Part shown: in pieces, positions 32,691-41,992 of the stretch
How positions within the stretch are numbered: position 1 is the first letter of the stretch
Layout: every line of letters starts with the position of its first letter
Assembly (NCBI GenBank): GCA_963822255.1
Contig: CAWGGV010000008.1
Coordinates: 124,001 to 188,000, forward strand
DNA length: 64,000 nucleotides
Direction of reading: 5' to 3'
Source: UBA7803 sp963822255
Lineage (GTDB): Bacteria > Pseudomonadota > Gammaproteobacteria > Pseudomonadales > Azotimanducaceae
Program-made: the position numbers and the translations under genes
The notes under the pieces: model-generated
Told to the model about the DNA's origin: nothing
What the model saw: only the letters and a program-made list of their open reading frames with translations
Databases searched by the model: none

Positions 32691-33161
32691 GCGCGACCGC
32701 GTAGAGCTGAGGGCTCTCATCAAACACGGTCGCGCTCCAGACCATTGCGGCTCGGACGCCCGGTGCAGAATCGAGCGCCGCGTGTCTGTTCCGCGACTGC
32801 GGCGCGACCGCGTAGAGCTGAGGGCTCTCATCAAACACGGTCGCGCTCCAGACCATTGCGGCTCGGACGCCCGGTGCAGAATCGAGCGCCGCGCGTCTGT
32901 TCCGCGACTGCGGCGCGACCGCGTAGAGCTGAGGGCTCTCATCAAACACGGTGGCGCTCCAGACCATTGCGGCTCGGACGCCCGGTGCAGAATCGAGCGC
33001 CGCGTGTCTGTTCCGCGACTGCGGCGCGACCGCGTAGAGCTGAGGGCTCTCATCAACCACGGTCGCGCTCCAGACCATTGCGGCTCGGACGCCCGGTGCA
33101 GAATCGAGCGCCGCGCGTCTGTTCCGCGACTGCGGCGCGACCGCGTAGAGCTGAGGGCTCC
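32691..33161. repeat. 111-bp tandem repeat array, four copies plus a partial fifth
   Basis: Units begin at 32691, 32802, 32913 and 33024, and a 27-bp partial fifth starts at 33135. The period is exactly 111 bp with only a few substitutions. Each unit opens with GCGCGACCG, which pairs with CGGTCGCGC about 36 nt later, and encloses AGAGCTGAGGGCTCT, itself partly self-complementary. Since 111 is a multiple of three, frames stay open across the array. The minus frame would repeat a 37-residue peptide (...VFDESPQLYAVAPQSRNR...). The array ends 10 bp from the clpB stop. An AT-rich palindrome (GTATAAATATAC, 32660-32671) flanks the other end. Confidence 0.93.
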
Positions 33162-33171
33162 TGCTGGAGGC

Positions 33172-35745
33172 TCAGTGGCTGAACGTGTATGCGCCGTCGT
33201 GAAAGCCGACGTGGATCACGTCGCCCGCCGCGAAGTCGCCCGCCAGCAGCCGTGAGGCCAGCGGATTCTCTACCCGCTTCTGGATCACGCGCTTCAGTGG
33301 CCTGGCGCCGTATACGGGGTCGTATCCCTCCTCCACCAGCGCCTCCGTGGCGTCGTCCGACAGCTCGACGCGGATGTCCTGGTCCTCCAGGCGCTGCTCC
33401 AGAATGTGGAACTGGATGCCGGCGATCTCGCGCACCTGCTCCCGCGACAGCGGCTGAAACACCACGATGTCGTCCACCCGGTTGATGAACTCCGGGCGGA
33501 AGTGCTGGGCGACCACTCCCATGACCGTAGAGCGGATGGCGTCGAAGTTGCCCTGCTCCGCCAGGCTCTGAATAGCCTCCGAGCCGAGGTTCGAGGTCAT
33601 CACCAGCACCGTGTTGCGAAAATCCACGGTGCGGCCGTGCCCGTCCGTCAGGCGCCCGTCATCGAGCACCTGCAGCAGGATGTTGAACACGTCGGCGTGC
33701 GCCTTCTCGATCTCGTCCAGCAGGATCAGCGAGTAGGGCCGGCGCCGCACCCGCTCGGTCAGGTAGCCGCCTTCCTCGTACCCCACATACCCCGGCGGCG
33801 CACCGATCAGGCGGGCCACCGAGTGCTTCTCCATGAACTCCGACATGTCCACGCGGATCATGGCGTCCTGGCTGTCGAACAGCACCTCGGCCAGCGCCTT
33901 GCACAATTCGGTTTTACCAACGCCGGTCGGGCCGAGGAACATGAACGAGCCGTTGGGCCGGTTCGGATCCGACAGCCCTGCACGCGAACGGCGCACTGCC
34001 TCGGACACGGCGCGCACGGCTTCCTCCTGCCCGACCACCCGCTTGTGCAGCTCGTCTTCCAGCGTCAGCAGCTTCTCCTTCTCCCCTTCCAACAGCTTGC
34101 TGATCGGAATACCCGTCCACTTCGACACCACCTCGCCGATCTCTTCCTCGGTGACGCTGTTTCGCAGAAGCTGACGCGGCCCGGCTTCACCGTTGCTGGT
34201 GGCCTCGGAGAGCTGCTTCTCGAGCTCGGGGATCCTGCCGTACTGCAGCTCCGACATGCGCGTGAGATCGCCCGCCCTGCGGGCCCCTTCGAACTCGAGT
34301 CGAGCCGCATCCAGCTCTTCCTTGATTTCCTGGTGGCCACGCAGCGAGGCCTTTTCGGCGGTCCAGATCTCGTCGAGGTCCGCGTATTCCTTCTCGAGCT
34401 CCTCGATGGATTCCTCGAGGATTGCCTGGCGCTTCTTGCTGGCCTCGTCCGATTCGTGGCGCAACGCCTCCGCCTCCATCTTGAGCTGAATCATCCGACG
34501 CTCGAGGCGGTCCATCGCCTCAGGCTTGGAATCCATCTCCATGCGGATGCGGCTGGCAGCCTCATCGATCAGGTCGATGGCCTTGTCAGGAAGCTGTCGG
34601 TCGGTGATGTACCGGTGGGACAGCCGGGCCGCGGCGACCACCGCCGGGTCGGTGATGTCGACGCCGTGGTGGATCTCGTAGCGTTCCTTCAGCCCGCGCA
34701 GTATGGCGATGGTGTCCTCGACGCTCGGCTCGTCCACCAGCACCTTCTGGAACCGCCGCTCCAGAGCGGCATCCTTCTCGATGTGCTGGCGGTACTCGTC
34801 CAGCGTGGTGGCGCCCACGCAGTGCAGCTCGCCCCGGGCGAGCGCGGGCTTCAGCATGTTGCCGGCGTCCATGGCGCCCTCGGCCTTGCCCGCGCCCACC
34901 ATGGTGTGCAGCTCGTCGACGAACAGGATGATGTTGCCTTCCTGCTTCGACAGCTCGTTCAACACAGCCTTCAACCGCTCTTCGAACTCGCCGCGAAACT
35001 TGGCGCCGGCGATCAGCGAGCCCATGTCCAGCGCCAAGATGCGCTTGTTTTTCAGACCCTCGGGGACCTCGCCGTTCAAGATCCGCTGGGCCAGCCCCTC
35101 GACGATGGCGGTCTTGCCGACCCCCGGCTCGCCGATGAGCACTGGGTTGTTCTTGGTGCGCCGTTGCAGCACCTGAATGGTACGGCGGATCTCGTCGTCA
35201 CGGCCGATCACCGGGTCGAGCTTGCCTTCCTCGGCCCGCGCGGTGAGGTCCACCGTATACTTGTCCAGAGCCTGACGATGCTCTTCCGCGTTGGGATCGG
35301 ATACCGTTTCACCGCTTCTTGCCACTTCGACGACCTGCTCCAGTGATTTCTCGTTGACCCCGGACTCCTTCAGCACTTTGCCCGTGACGGAATCCGCAAA
35401 CATGCCGAGCAGCACCTGCTCGGTGGATAAATACGCATCGCCCGCCTTCTGTGACAGACGGTCCGCCATGTTCAGCACCTTGGCGAGCCCGGTGCCCATG
35501 CCGATCTCCCCCGTCGGGGACTTCAGCGTCGGCAGATCCTCCAGCGCCCCGGTGATACGTTCGCGCAGTTTGTCGGCGTTACCGCCGGCACGAATGAGCA
35601 TCGGCAGCACGGACGCATCGCGCTGCTCCACCAGCACCGCAAGCAGATGTATGGCCTCGACCGCGCTGTGATCCCGTCCCAACGCCAGAGACTGCGCATC
35701 GCTGAGCGCGTTCTGCAAACGGCTCGTCATTTTGTCCAAACGCAT
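33172..35745 (-). CDS. clpB: ATP-dependent disaggregase ClpB
   Basis: 857 residues, the standard length. N-terminal Clp repeat domain, first AAA+ domain with GEPGVGKTAIVEGLA, then a coiled-coil middle domain (about 410-520, rich in Glu/Lys/Leu), and a second AAA+ domain with GPTGVGKTELCKALA and the pore motif GYVGYEEGG. ClpB hexamers rescue aggregated proteins with DnaK. The start MRLDKMTSRLQNAL at 35745 is the family start. A sigma-32-like promoter lies about 30-60 bp upstream. Confidence 0.97.
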   Translation of the reverse strand: MRLDKMTSRLQNALSDAQSLALGRDHSAVEAIHLLAVLVEQRDASVLPMLIRAGGNADKLRERITGALEDLPTLKSPTGEIGMGTGLAKVLNMADRLSQKAGDAYLSTEQVLLGMFADSVTGKVLKESGVNEKSLEQVVEVARSGETVSDPNAEEHRQALDKYTVDLTARAEEGKLDPVIGRDDEIRRTIQVLQRRTKNNPVLIGEPGVGKTAIVEGLAQRILNGEVPEGLKNKRILALDMGSLIAGAKFRGEFEERLKAVLNELSKQEGNIILFVDELHTMVGAGKAEGAMDAGNMLKPALARGELHCVGATTLDEYRQHIEKDAALERRFQKVLVDEPSVEDTIAILRGLKERYEIHHGVDITDPAVVAAARLSHRYITDRQLPDKAIDLIDEAASRIRMEMDSKPEAMDRLERRMIQLKMEAEALRHESDEASKKRQAILEESIEELEKEYADLDEIWTAEKASLRGHQEIKEELDAARLEFEGARRAGDLTRMSELQYGRIPELEKQLSEATSNGEAGPRQLLRNSVTEEEIGEVVSKWTGIPISKLLEGEKEKLLTLEDELHKRVVGQEEAVRAVSEAVRRSRAGLSDPNRPNGSFMFLGPTGVGKTELCKALAEVLFDSQDAMIRVDMSEFMEKHSVARLIGAPPGYVGYEEGGYLTERVRRRPYSLILLDEIEKAHADVFNILLQVLDDGRLTDGHGRTVDFRNTVLVMTSNLGSEAIQSLAEQGNFDAIRSTVMGVVAQHFRPEFINRVDDIVVFQPLSREQVREIAGIQFHILEQRLEDQDIRVELSDDATEALVEEGYDPVYGARPLKRVIQKRVENPLASRLLAGDFAAGDVIHVGFHDGAYTFSH

Positions 35746-35773
35746 GTTGCTTTTCCGATTTACCGCTGCTGGT

Positions 35774-35804
35774 ACAATGTGGTCCGCTTCGAAGATTTCA
35801 ACCT
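35774..35804 (-). promoter_or_regulatory. Heat-shock (sigma-32-like) promoter of clpB
   Basis: On the minus strand GGTTGAAA (35796-35803), 13 nt, then CCACATTGT (35774-35782). The sigma-32 consensus as I recall it is CTTGAAA, 13-15 nt, CCCCATNT. The position about 30 bp before the clpB ATG fits the known heat-shock control of clpB. Confidence 0.55.
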
Positions 35805-35860
35805 GACCCCACGCAGGAATACGGGGGCACATGAGGCTTTAGCGCGAGCGAAACCCGCCC

Positions 35861-36610
35861 ATGGAGCAGAGACGTTACCCGCGCATCCAGCTTCCCCTGC
35901 TGGTGGAGCTGAAGCACCCGGCCGTCGGCACGCTCCGCTGTGTAGCCAGAGATTTGTCCGAAGGCGGGGTGTTCGTCTATACGGACAACCCACAGGTGCG
36001 GCCGGGCGCCAAGGTCAAAGTGAGCGTGCAGAACGCCCTGAGCGTAGAATCCCAGGCCACGCCGACGGTGGAGATGGAGGTCAGGCGTGTCGAGGACGAC
36101 GGCCTCGCCCTCGAGTTCAGCAACGTTGCCGGACGCCATCTCTGGCAGAGCGTGGAGCAACTGCGCGGCGAGCTCGCGGTCGGCCGTGACCTTTTCCAGG
36201 TGCACCTGAACGTGCTGGTCGTCAGCGACAGCGGTGCGGTTCTGCTGGCGCAACAACAGGGCAAGTGGACGTTTCCAGCCACCTTCCTCCGAGTCGGCGA
36301 CGGCTGGCACGGCACTCTGGAACGATTCATGCTCGAGCAGTTCGGCGTGACGATCAACGGCTTCGGCCCCATCGTCCGGATGCACGCCGTGAGCCACGCC
36401 GAAGTGCCCGAAGCCGCCGTGCTCGACGTGTTCGTGCAAGCAAGGGCCGCGAGCGCCGACTGTCGGCTCGTTCGCGGCAGCCGCTACAAATCCGCGCGCT
36501 GGGCCGACCGCCGGCGCCAGGTGGAGGAATCGACGTTCGCCAGCGAGCAGATTCGTGAAATGGCCGACGCCGTGCTCAGAGAGATAGCCGCCGAGGATCC
36601 GAAAGGATGA
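35861..36610 (+). CDS. PilZ-domain protein with a degenerate Nudix-like C-terminal domain
   Basis: 249 residues. Residues 1-about 105 are a PilZ domain with the c-di-GMP motifs (RRYPR at 4-8 and DLSEGGVFV at about 31-39), so it should bind c-di-GMP. Residues about 115-240 resemble a Nudix hydrolase fold (LNVLVVSDSGAVLLAQQQ, GKWTFPATFLRVGDG). The Nudix box is degraded: ERFMLEQFGV in place of REUxEExGU, lacking key glutamates, so catalysis is unlikely. I read it as a c-di-GMP sensor with a binding domain. Divergent from clpB and overlapping the DUF2244 gene by 4 nt. Confidence 0.75.
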   Translation: MEQRRYPRIQLPLLVELKHPAVGTLRCVARDLSEGGVFVYTDNPQVRPGAKVKVSVQNALSVESQATPTVEMEVRRVEDDGLALEFSNVAGRHLWQSVEQLRGELAVGRDLFQVHLNVLVVSDSGAVLLAQQQGKWTFPATFLRVGDGWHGTLERFMLEQFGVTINGFGPIVRMHAVSHAEVPEAAVLDVFVQARAASADCRLVRGSRYKSARWADRRRQVEESTFASEQIREMADAVLREIAAEDPKG

Positions 36611-37119
36611 TCGCCCTCGAGTTCGATGCCGCGGAGCGGGCCGGGCGGATTGTGATCCAGCCCAACCACTCCTGGTCCTGGCGGGCCAATGTCTGGCTGG
36701 TAGCCGTGCTCGCCGCGGTGTCCGGCGCCATAGGGCTCGGGTTCGCCTGGCGCGGCATGTGGCCGGTGCTGCCGTTCGCTGGGCTCGAGGTGGTCGTCGT
36801 GCTTGGCAGTCTGTACTACTGCGTGCGGCGCACCCACACCCAGGAAGTGCTCACCTTCTCGCCCGACATGCTGCTGTTCGAGCGCGGCGTTCGCGAACCC
36901 CGGGTGCGCCGCCAGTTTCAGCGCTACTTCACCCGCATCTTCGTGCGGCCGCCACCCCATCCGTGGTACCGCAAGCGGATCGCCCTGCGCTGCCGAGGCC
37001 AGGAACTCGAGATCGGAAGCTTCCTCACCAGCGAGGAAAAAGACGATCTGGTTTCGGCGCTGCGCGACATGATTCAGCGGATTGAATCGTTACCACCAGA
37101 CTCCCTGTCGCGCCAGTAG
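36607..37119 (+). CDS. DUF2244 membrane protein
   Basis: 170 residues. Two adjacent membrane segments (about residues 29-47 and 52-70), then a soluble tail with the conserved RQFQRYFTRIFVRPPPHPWY stretch and GSFLTSEEKDDLVSAL. This matches DUF2244, a family of unknown function. Overlaps the PilZ-Nudix gene by 4 nt (ATGA), so they are co-translated and may work together. Its last 46 bp overlap the 3' end of comEC on the other strand. Confidence 0.88.
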   Translation: MIALEFDAAERAGRIVIQPNHSWSWRANVWLVAVLAAVSGAIGLGFAWRGMWPVLPFAGLEVVVVLGSLYYCVRRTHTQEVLTFSPDMLLFERGVREPRVRRQFQRYFTRIFVRPPPHPWYRKRIALRCRGQELEIGSFLTSEEKDDLVSALRDMIQRIESLPPDSLSRQ

Positions 37120-39457
37120 GGCCCGCGGTCCCGGCGCCAGCGAACCACCTGGTCCGGTGCCGCGCTGGACCACACCAGAGCCCCGTCGCGACCGGTCTGG
37201 TACACCCGCGCTCCCACCCGCCGATAGCGAGCCACCACTTCCGGGCGAGGGTGCCCGAAGCGGTTGCCGTGGCCGGCGCTCACCATCACCAGGCGTGGGT
37301 GCAGTACCCGCACCAGGGCCCGGGAGGATGACGTGGCGCTGCCATGGTGAGGCGCGAACAGCACCTGCACGGGCAGGTCTCCGGGGGAGAGGGCATGCAG
37401 GAGATCCGCTTCCACTCCGCGGCCGATGTCGCCGCCGATGAGCATCCGATAACGGCCATTGTCGACCAGCAGTATGCAGGAGCGATCGTTGTCCGAGGCG
37501 TTGACCGGGCGCGCCACACCCACCAGGCGAAACCTGACGCCGTCCCAGCGCCAGCGCCGGGGCGTGCATCGAAGCGCCGGGCCGATCCGGGTCTTGCGCG
37601 GCGCGATCACCAGTTGCGGGGCGAGCCATCGGCGCACCGCTGCCGCACCGCCCACATGATCCATGTCGTCGTGGCTGAGGATCATCATGTCGAGGCGGGC
37701 CGGACCGGTCGCGGCCAGGCTCGGGACCACCACGGCGCTGCCGGTCTCGAAGCCGCTGGGAAAACCGGGGCCGGCATCGTACAGCAGCCGGTGGCGCCTG
37801 GTGTCGATGGCCACCGCCGTGCCCTGCCCCACGTCCAGCGCCATGACCCGATACTGGCCCGAGGCGAGCACCGGCGCGCGCACCCCGAACGGCAGAGCCC
37901 AGCCCAGTAGCAGACCGGGCAGAAATGCTCGCGGAACACCGAGCAGCCAGCATACGGCGCCGACCTGAGCCACCGCCAGTGCCAGGGTTCCGCCCGTCGC
38001 CAGCGCCGGAGGCGCGGTGGCCAACCAGGTGAGCCACGCCAGCAACAGCCCTACGGCGTGATCGGCCAGGATCAGCGCCCAGGCGGCCGCCCAAGCCCAC
38101 ACCGCCGCCAGGCAGCCGCCGAGTAGAGTCAGCGGCACCACCACCAAGCTCATTGCCGGCACGGCGATCAGGTTCGCCGGCACGCCGGTCCAGGGTACCG
38201 TGGCCGTGCTCATGGCAACCAACGGCAACATGCCCAGGCTGAGCCCGAGCTGTGCCCGCAGCAGGCTCGTCAGCGGCCCGTCGCCGTGTCGATGGCCCAG
38301 GGCCAGATAGAGGGTCGTGACCGCCCCGAACGACAACCAGAACCCCTGCTGATGGACCGCCAGCGGCTGCCACACCAGGCACACCGCCAGCGCCATCAGC
38401 AGTCCGCGGCCGAGCCGCGACGTCCGGCCGCCGGCCAGCAGCGCGAGCGTGCCGGCGCTCATCACCAGGGCGCGCAATGCCGGCAGGCCCGCGCCTGCCA
38501 GCACCACGTAGGCGCCCGCCGCTGCGAACCCGGTCGACACAGCCGGCCGTTCGGGCATTAATCCGCAGCAGCAGCCACGGGCAAAGGCGGCTCATCCAGC
38601 GGCCGAGGGCGAAGCCAAGCGCCGCCGCCAACGACACGTGCAGCCCGGAAATGACCATGAGATGAACCGTGCCGGTAGCGCGCAGCACCTGCCACAGGGC
38701 GTCGGGAATCCCCGCGGCGCGGCCGAGCAGAAGCGCCTGGAGCACGCCGCCGTTGTCCAGGTGGAGACCGTCCACCGTTGCCATCAACGACGCCCGGGCC
38801 TCGTCGATGACTCCGGGGCGAGCGCGCTCGAGCCGCTGGCCGCTGCGCACGTACCCGGTACCCGCCAGCCCGGCACCGAGCAGCCAGCGCTCGTAGTCGA
38901 AGCCGCCCGGATCGGCATAGCTCCAGGGACGTCTTGAGCACCACCGTCCAGCGCCAGACCTCGCCGCGGGCGACGGGCGGGCCGCCATACCAGGACAACC
39001 GGAGCACCAGGGTGGGCGGCCGGGAAGGCGGGATCGCCAGCTGAAGCAGGCGAGCCGGGAAGCGCCAGCCGGGCGGGCCCGGGCCGTGCCGCCACGGGCA
39101 CGGGATCGCCGATGATCCGGCCGGTGACGGTGAACGTCGGTCCCTGCGCTGGAACGTAGACACGGTTCGCAAGCGCCGTGTGGTTAGCGAGGCCGCTGAA
39201 AACGCCAGCCCCAGCGGCAGCGCACTCCAGACCAACGGCGACCTCCATGGCCGCATCGTCCGGCGGTGACGGTGCCGGACCAGCGCGGCGAGCACCAGCA
39301 CGCCGGCCGCGGTGAGACCTGCCACCGCGGCAACCGCGGGAAGCGCCGACGACGCCGGCCATGGAAGCCCGAGCAGCATGGCGCCGATGCAGAAGCCGGC
39401 CAGCAAGCGGCCGATGGGCAACGTGCCGCGTGTACGGGATTCGGCAGCCGGGTGCAT
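37074..39457 (-). pseudogene. comEC: DNA uptake channel ComEC/Rec2, about four frameshifts
   Basis: Pieces in several frames give about 790 residues: an N-terminal membrane segment (MHPAAESRTRGTLPIGRLLA), an OB-fold part (VYVPAQGPTFTVTGRIIGDP), SYADPGGFDYERWLLGAGLAGTGYV, the competence domain (VHLMVISGLHVSLAAALGF) and further membrane helices. The last 494 residues are in one clean frame and end in a beta-lactamase-like domain (MALDVGQGTAVAID, ILSHDDMDHVGG, APHHGSATSS). Frame changes lie near 39175, 39090, 38935 and 38560. ComEC forms the inner-membrane DNA channel. The start ATG (39457) is 9 bp from the divergent DUF2062 ATG. Confidence 0.85.
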
Positions 39458-39466
39458 AATGCGTTT

Positions 39467-40042
39467 ATGCCTAGAAAGTTCCTCCGGCAGCATCTGCCAA
39501 CCCCAGCAGCCATGCGTGCGCACCGGGCCCTGCGTCCCGTGAGCCGTTGGCTGAACGACCCGGAGCTGTGGCACCTGCATCGCCGTTCGGTGGCCGGTGC
39601 AACGTTCATCGGCTTGTTCTGCGCGTTTCTCCCCGTACCGTTCCAGATGCTGATCGCCGCGGTTCTGGCGGTAATCTCCCGCTGCAACCTGCCCATCTCC
39701 GTGGTGCTGGTGTGGATTACCAATCCGGTCACCATGACGCCGGTCTTCTACTTCTGCTACCGGCTCGGCGCCTGGCTGCTGGATCGTGAGATCCGAGTCG
39801 GCACCATTCAGCTGACCTGGAACTGGTTGAGCCACCACGTCGGCGCCATCGGCTGGCCGCTGCTGTTCGGCTCACTGCTGTGCGGCTGGGTGGCGGGGGT
39901 TACCGGCATGGTGATCGTGCGTATCGTCTGGCGCCTGCACGTGATCCGACGCTGGCGCGCGAGGCGGGAACGGCGACGCGTTCAGGCAGAACAGGCCGCT
40001 CCGGCGTGGGAGCAGCCTCGCGGCGGCGACATCAAGTCCTGA
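39467..40042 (+). CDS. DUF2062 membrane protein
   Basis: 191 residues. The DUF2062 core is visible: RRSVAGATFIGLFCAFLPVPFQM and the ISVVLVWITNPVTMTPVFYF segment with its NP motif, plus a C-terminal membrane segment (about 135-160) and a basic tail. Function unknown in the family, although it is conserved beside comEC and lol genes. The start MPRKFLRQHLPTP is divergent from comEC with only 9 bp between the ATGs. Confidence 0.9.
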   Translation: MPRKFLRQHLPTPAAMRAHRALRPVSRWLNDPELWHLHRRSVAGATFIGLFCAFLPVPFQMLIAAVLAVISRCNLPISVVLVWITNPVTMTPVFYFCYRLGAWLLDREIRVGTIQLTWNWLSHHVGAIGWPLLFGSLLCGWVAGVTGMVIVRIVWRLHVIRRWRARRERRRVQAEQAAPAWEQPRGGDIKS

Positions 40043-40089
40043 GCGCTTCGTATGGCAGCGGCGTTGCCGCCGACGTCTCAGCCTGCCCG

Positions 40090-41317
40090 TCAGTGCAGGC
40101 CGGCGACGGGGTTCAAGGCGGCAGCCCGGCGCGCCGGCACCCAGGCCGAGATCAGGCACAGCGACCACGAAATCGCCGCGATCACGGCGAGATCGGCCCC
40201 CTGCACCACAGACGGCACCGCGACGAAATAGGTGCCCTCCAGCAGCCGGAAACCCACCCATCGCTCGATCACTGCCAGCACGGCGCCGACGTGATGGGCA
40301 ACGATCACGCCGGCAATCAACCCGACGATGATGCCGACGCTGGAGATCACTACCCCTTGCAGCAGAAAGATACGGGCGATGGTGCCGTCACGTGCTCCCA
40401 TGGTTCGGAGAATGGCGATGTCCGAGCGCTTGTCGGTCACCGCCATGGTCTGCCCGGAGACGATGTTGAACGCGGCCACCGCCACCACCATCAGCAGAAT
40501 GAGAAACATCATGAGCTTCTCCATCCTGACCGCCTGAAACAACTCGCCGTAGCTGTCCGCCCAGCTCGTCACCTGCCAGTCGGGATTCATCGCCGAGAGC
40601 TGCTTGGCCACACCGGCGGCGGCCAGCGGATCGTCCAGGGTGACCCGCACCCCCACGGTGCCGAGCCGCGAAGGGTCGCCCGGCAGTGACGCCACCGGCA
40701 GCACCACCAGGGAGTAGTCGAGCTCGGCGCCGACCTCGAACACACCGGTGAGCTGGTAGCGAAGGAGCTCCGGGGTCACGCCTCCGGGGCCGGGACGGCT
40801 CACCACCAGCGCCAGGGTGTCGCCCGGAAGCAGCCCGAGGTGGGCGGCCAACGGCGCGCCCATGATCATGCCCCGCGGCTGTCGGAGCATGCCGGCGAAG
40901 GTGCCGAACTGCATGCCCTGCTCGATGGTGGCATGGCGCCGACGGCGCCGCGGTCGATGCCGTAGAGTCGTCACCGGGCTCACGGCCCCGCCGAGGTGAC
41001 CATCCCGGCGCCCGAGGAAGAAGTTGTACGACGGAGCGCACACGCGGGTGATCGCGAACGGCGGCCAGCGCCGGATCGTCCGCTTGGACGCCTTCGATCA
41101 CGATCTGCGGCACCGTGCCGAGAATACGCTCGCGCAACTCGGTATCGAAACCGTTCATGACACTTACCACGACCGTCAGCACGAGCACGCCGAGCGGAGA
41201 GTCCGGCCACGGAGATGCGGGTGATGAACGACGCGAACTGACGACGCCGGGTGCGCACGTAACGCAGCGCGATCCACCAGGCGACCGCGGCCGCCCGGCC
41301 GGACGCTTCTCGATCAC
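40090..41317 (-). pseudogene. lolE: Lipoprotein-releasing permease LolE, several frameshifts
   Basis: The C-terminal two thirds are in one frame (ATIEQGMQFGTFAGML to WVPARRAAALNPVAGLH, three membrane segments with FLILLMVVAVAAFNIVSG and the ILRTMGA motif). The N-terminal part VAWWIALRYVRTRRRQFASF and LGVLVLTVVVSVMNGFDTEL is split over other frames, with at least four breaks between 40920 and 41290. The GTG at 41317 overlaps the lolD stop by 4 nt. LolCDE extracts lipoproteins from the inner membrane for outer-membrane sorting and is normally essential. Decay is less likely than sequence error. Confidence 0.82.
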
Positions 41318-41992
41318 TGGATTCGCCCGTCGACGAGCCGCAGCGACCCGGTGCACGTCGCCAAGCAGCGCCTCGTCGTGGGTGACGATGACGAAGCCGA
41401 TGCCGTGCAGTCACTCAGGGAGCACATCAGCGCGAAGACCTGCTCGGCATTGTCACGGTCCAGGTTGCCGGTAGGCTCGTCGGCGAGCACGACGAGCGGC
41501 GAGCCGACCAGCGCCCGCGCCACCGCCACCCGCTGACGTTCGCCGCCCGACAGGGCCGCCGGGCGGTGCGTTCAGACGATGAGACGAGCCCGACCGCATC
41601 GAGCATCTCGCCGCGCCTGCCGCGCGGCTTCGCGGGCGCCGACACGCCGCCGAGCCGAAGGGCATGGCGACGTTTTCCAGCGCCGAGAACTCCGGCAGCA
41701 GATGGTGCAACTGGTAGACGAAGCCCATGTAGCGGTTGCGGATCCAGGCTCGGCGGGCCGGGGAAGCACCGGTCACGTCGTGACCGCCGACACGTACCGA
41801 GCCGGCGTCGGCATCGTCCAGCCCGGCGAGCAGATGCAGCAGCGTGCTCTTGCCGGACCCCGAGCGACCGATGACGGCCACCCGCTCGCCCGGCTGCACC
41901 GAAAGGTCGACGCCCTGGAGCACCTCCACCCGATCCGGCCCCTGGGCGAACGACTTCACCAGGCCACTGGCGTCGAGCACCGCCTCATTCAT
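41314..41992 (-). pseudogene. lolD: Lipoprotein-releasing ATPase LolD, about three frameshifts
   Basis: A clean N-terminal half (MNEAVLDASGLVKSF, Walker A IGRSGSGKSTLLHLLAGLD, Q-loop YQLHHLLPEFSALENVAMP) breaks near 41650. The signature region and Walker B are found in other frames, the latter as VVLADEPTGNLDRDNAEQVF, ending LRLVDGRIQ. LNQ-type LolD features (YQLHHLLPEF) are clear. The ATG overlaps the lolC stop by 4 nt and its stop overlaps lolE by 4 nt. The coupled operon architecture is intact although the reading frame is not. Confidence 0.82.

Noticed and set aside
32548..33078. 176-residue repeat protein on the minus strand
   Set aside because: Open only because the repeat unit is 111 bp. 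All frames of the array are open, so coding is not supported without expression data.
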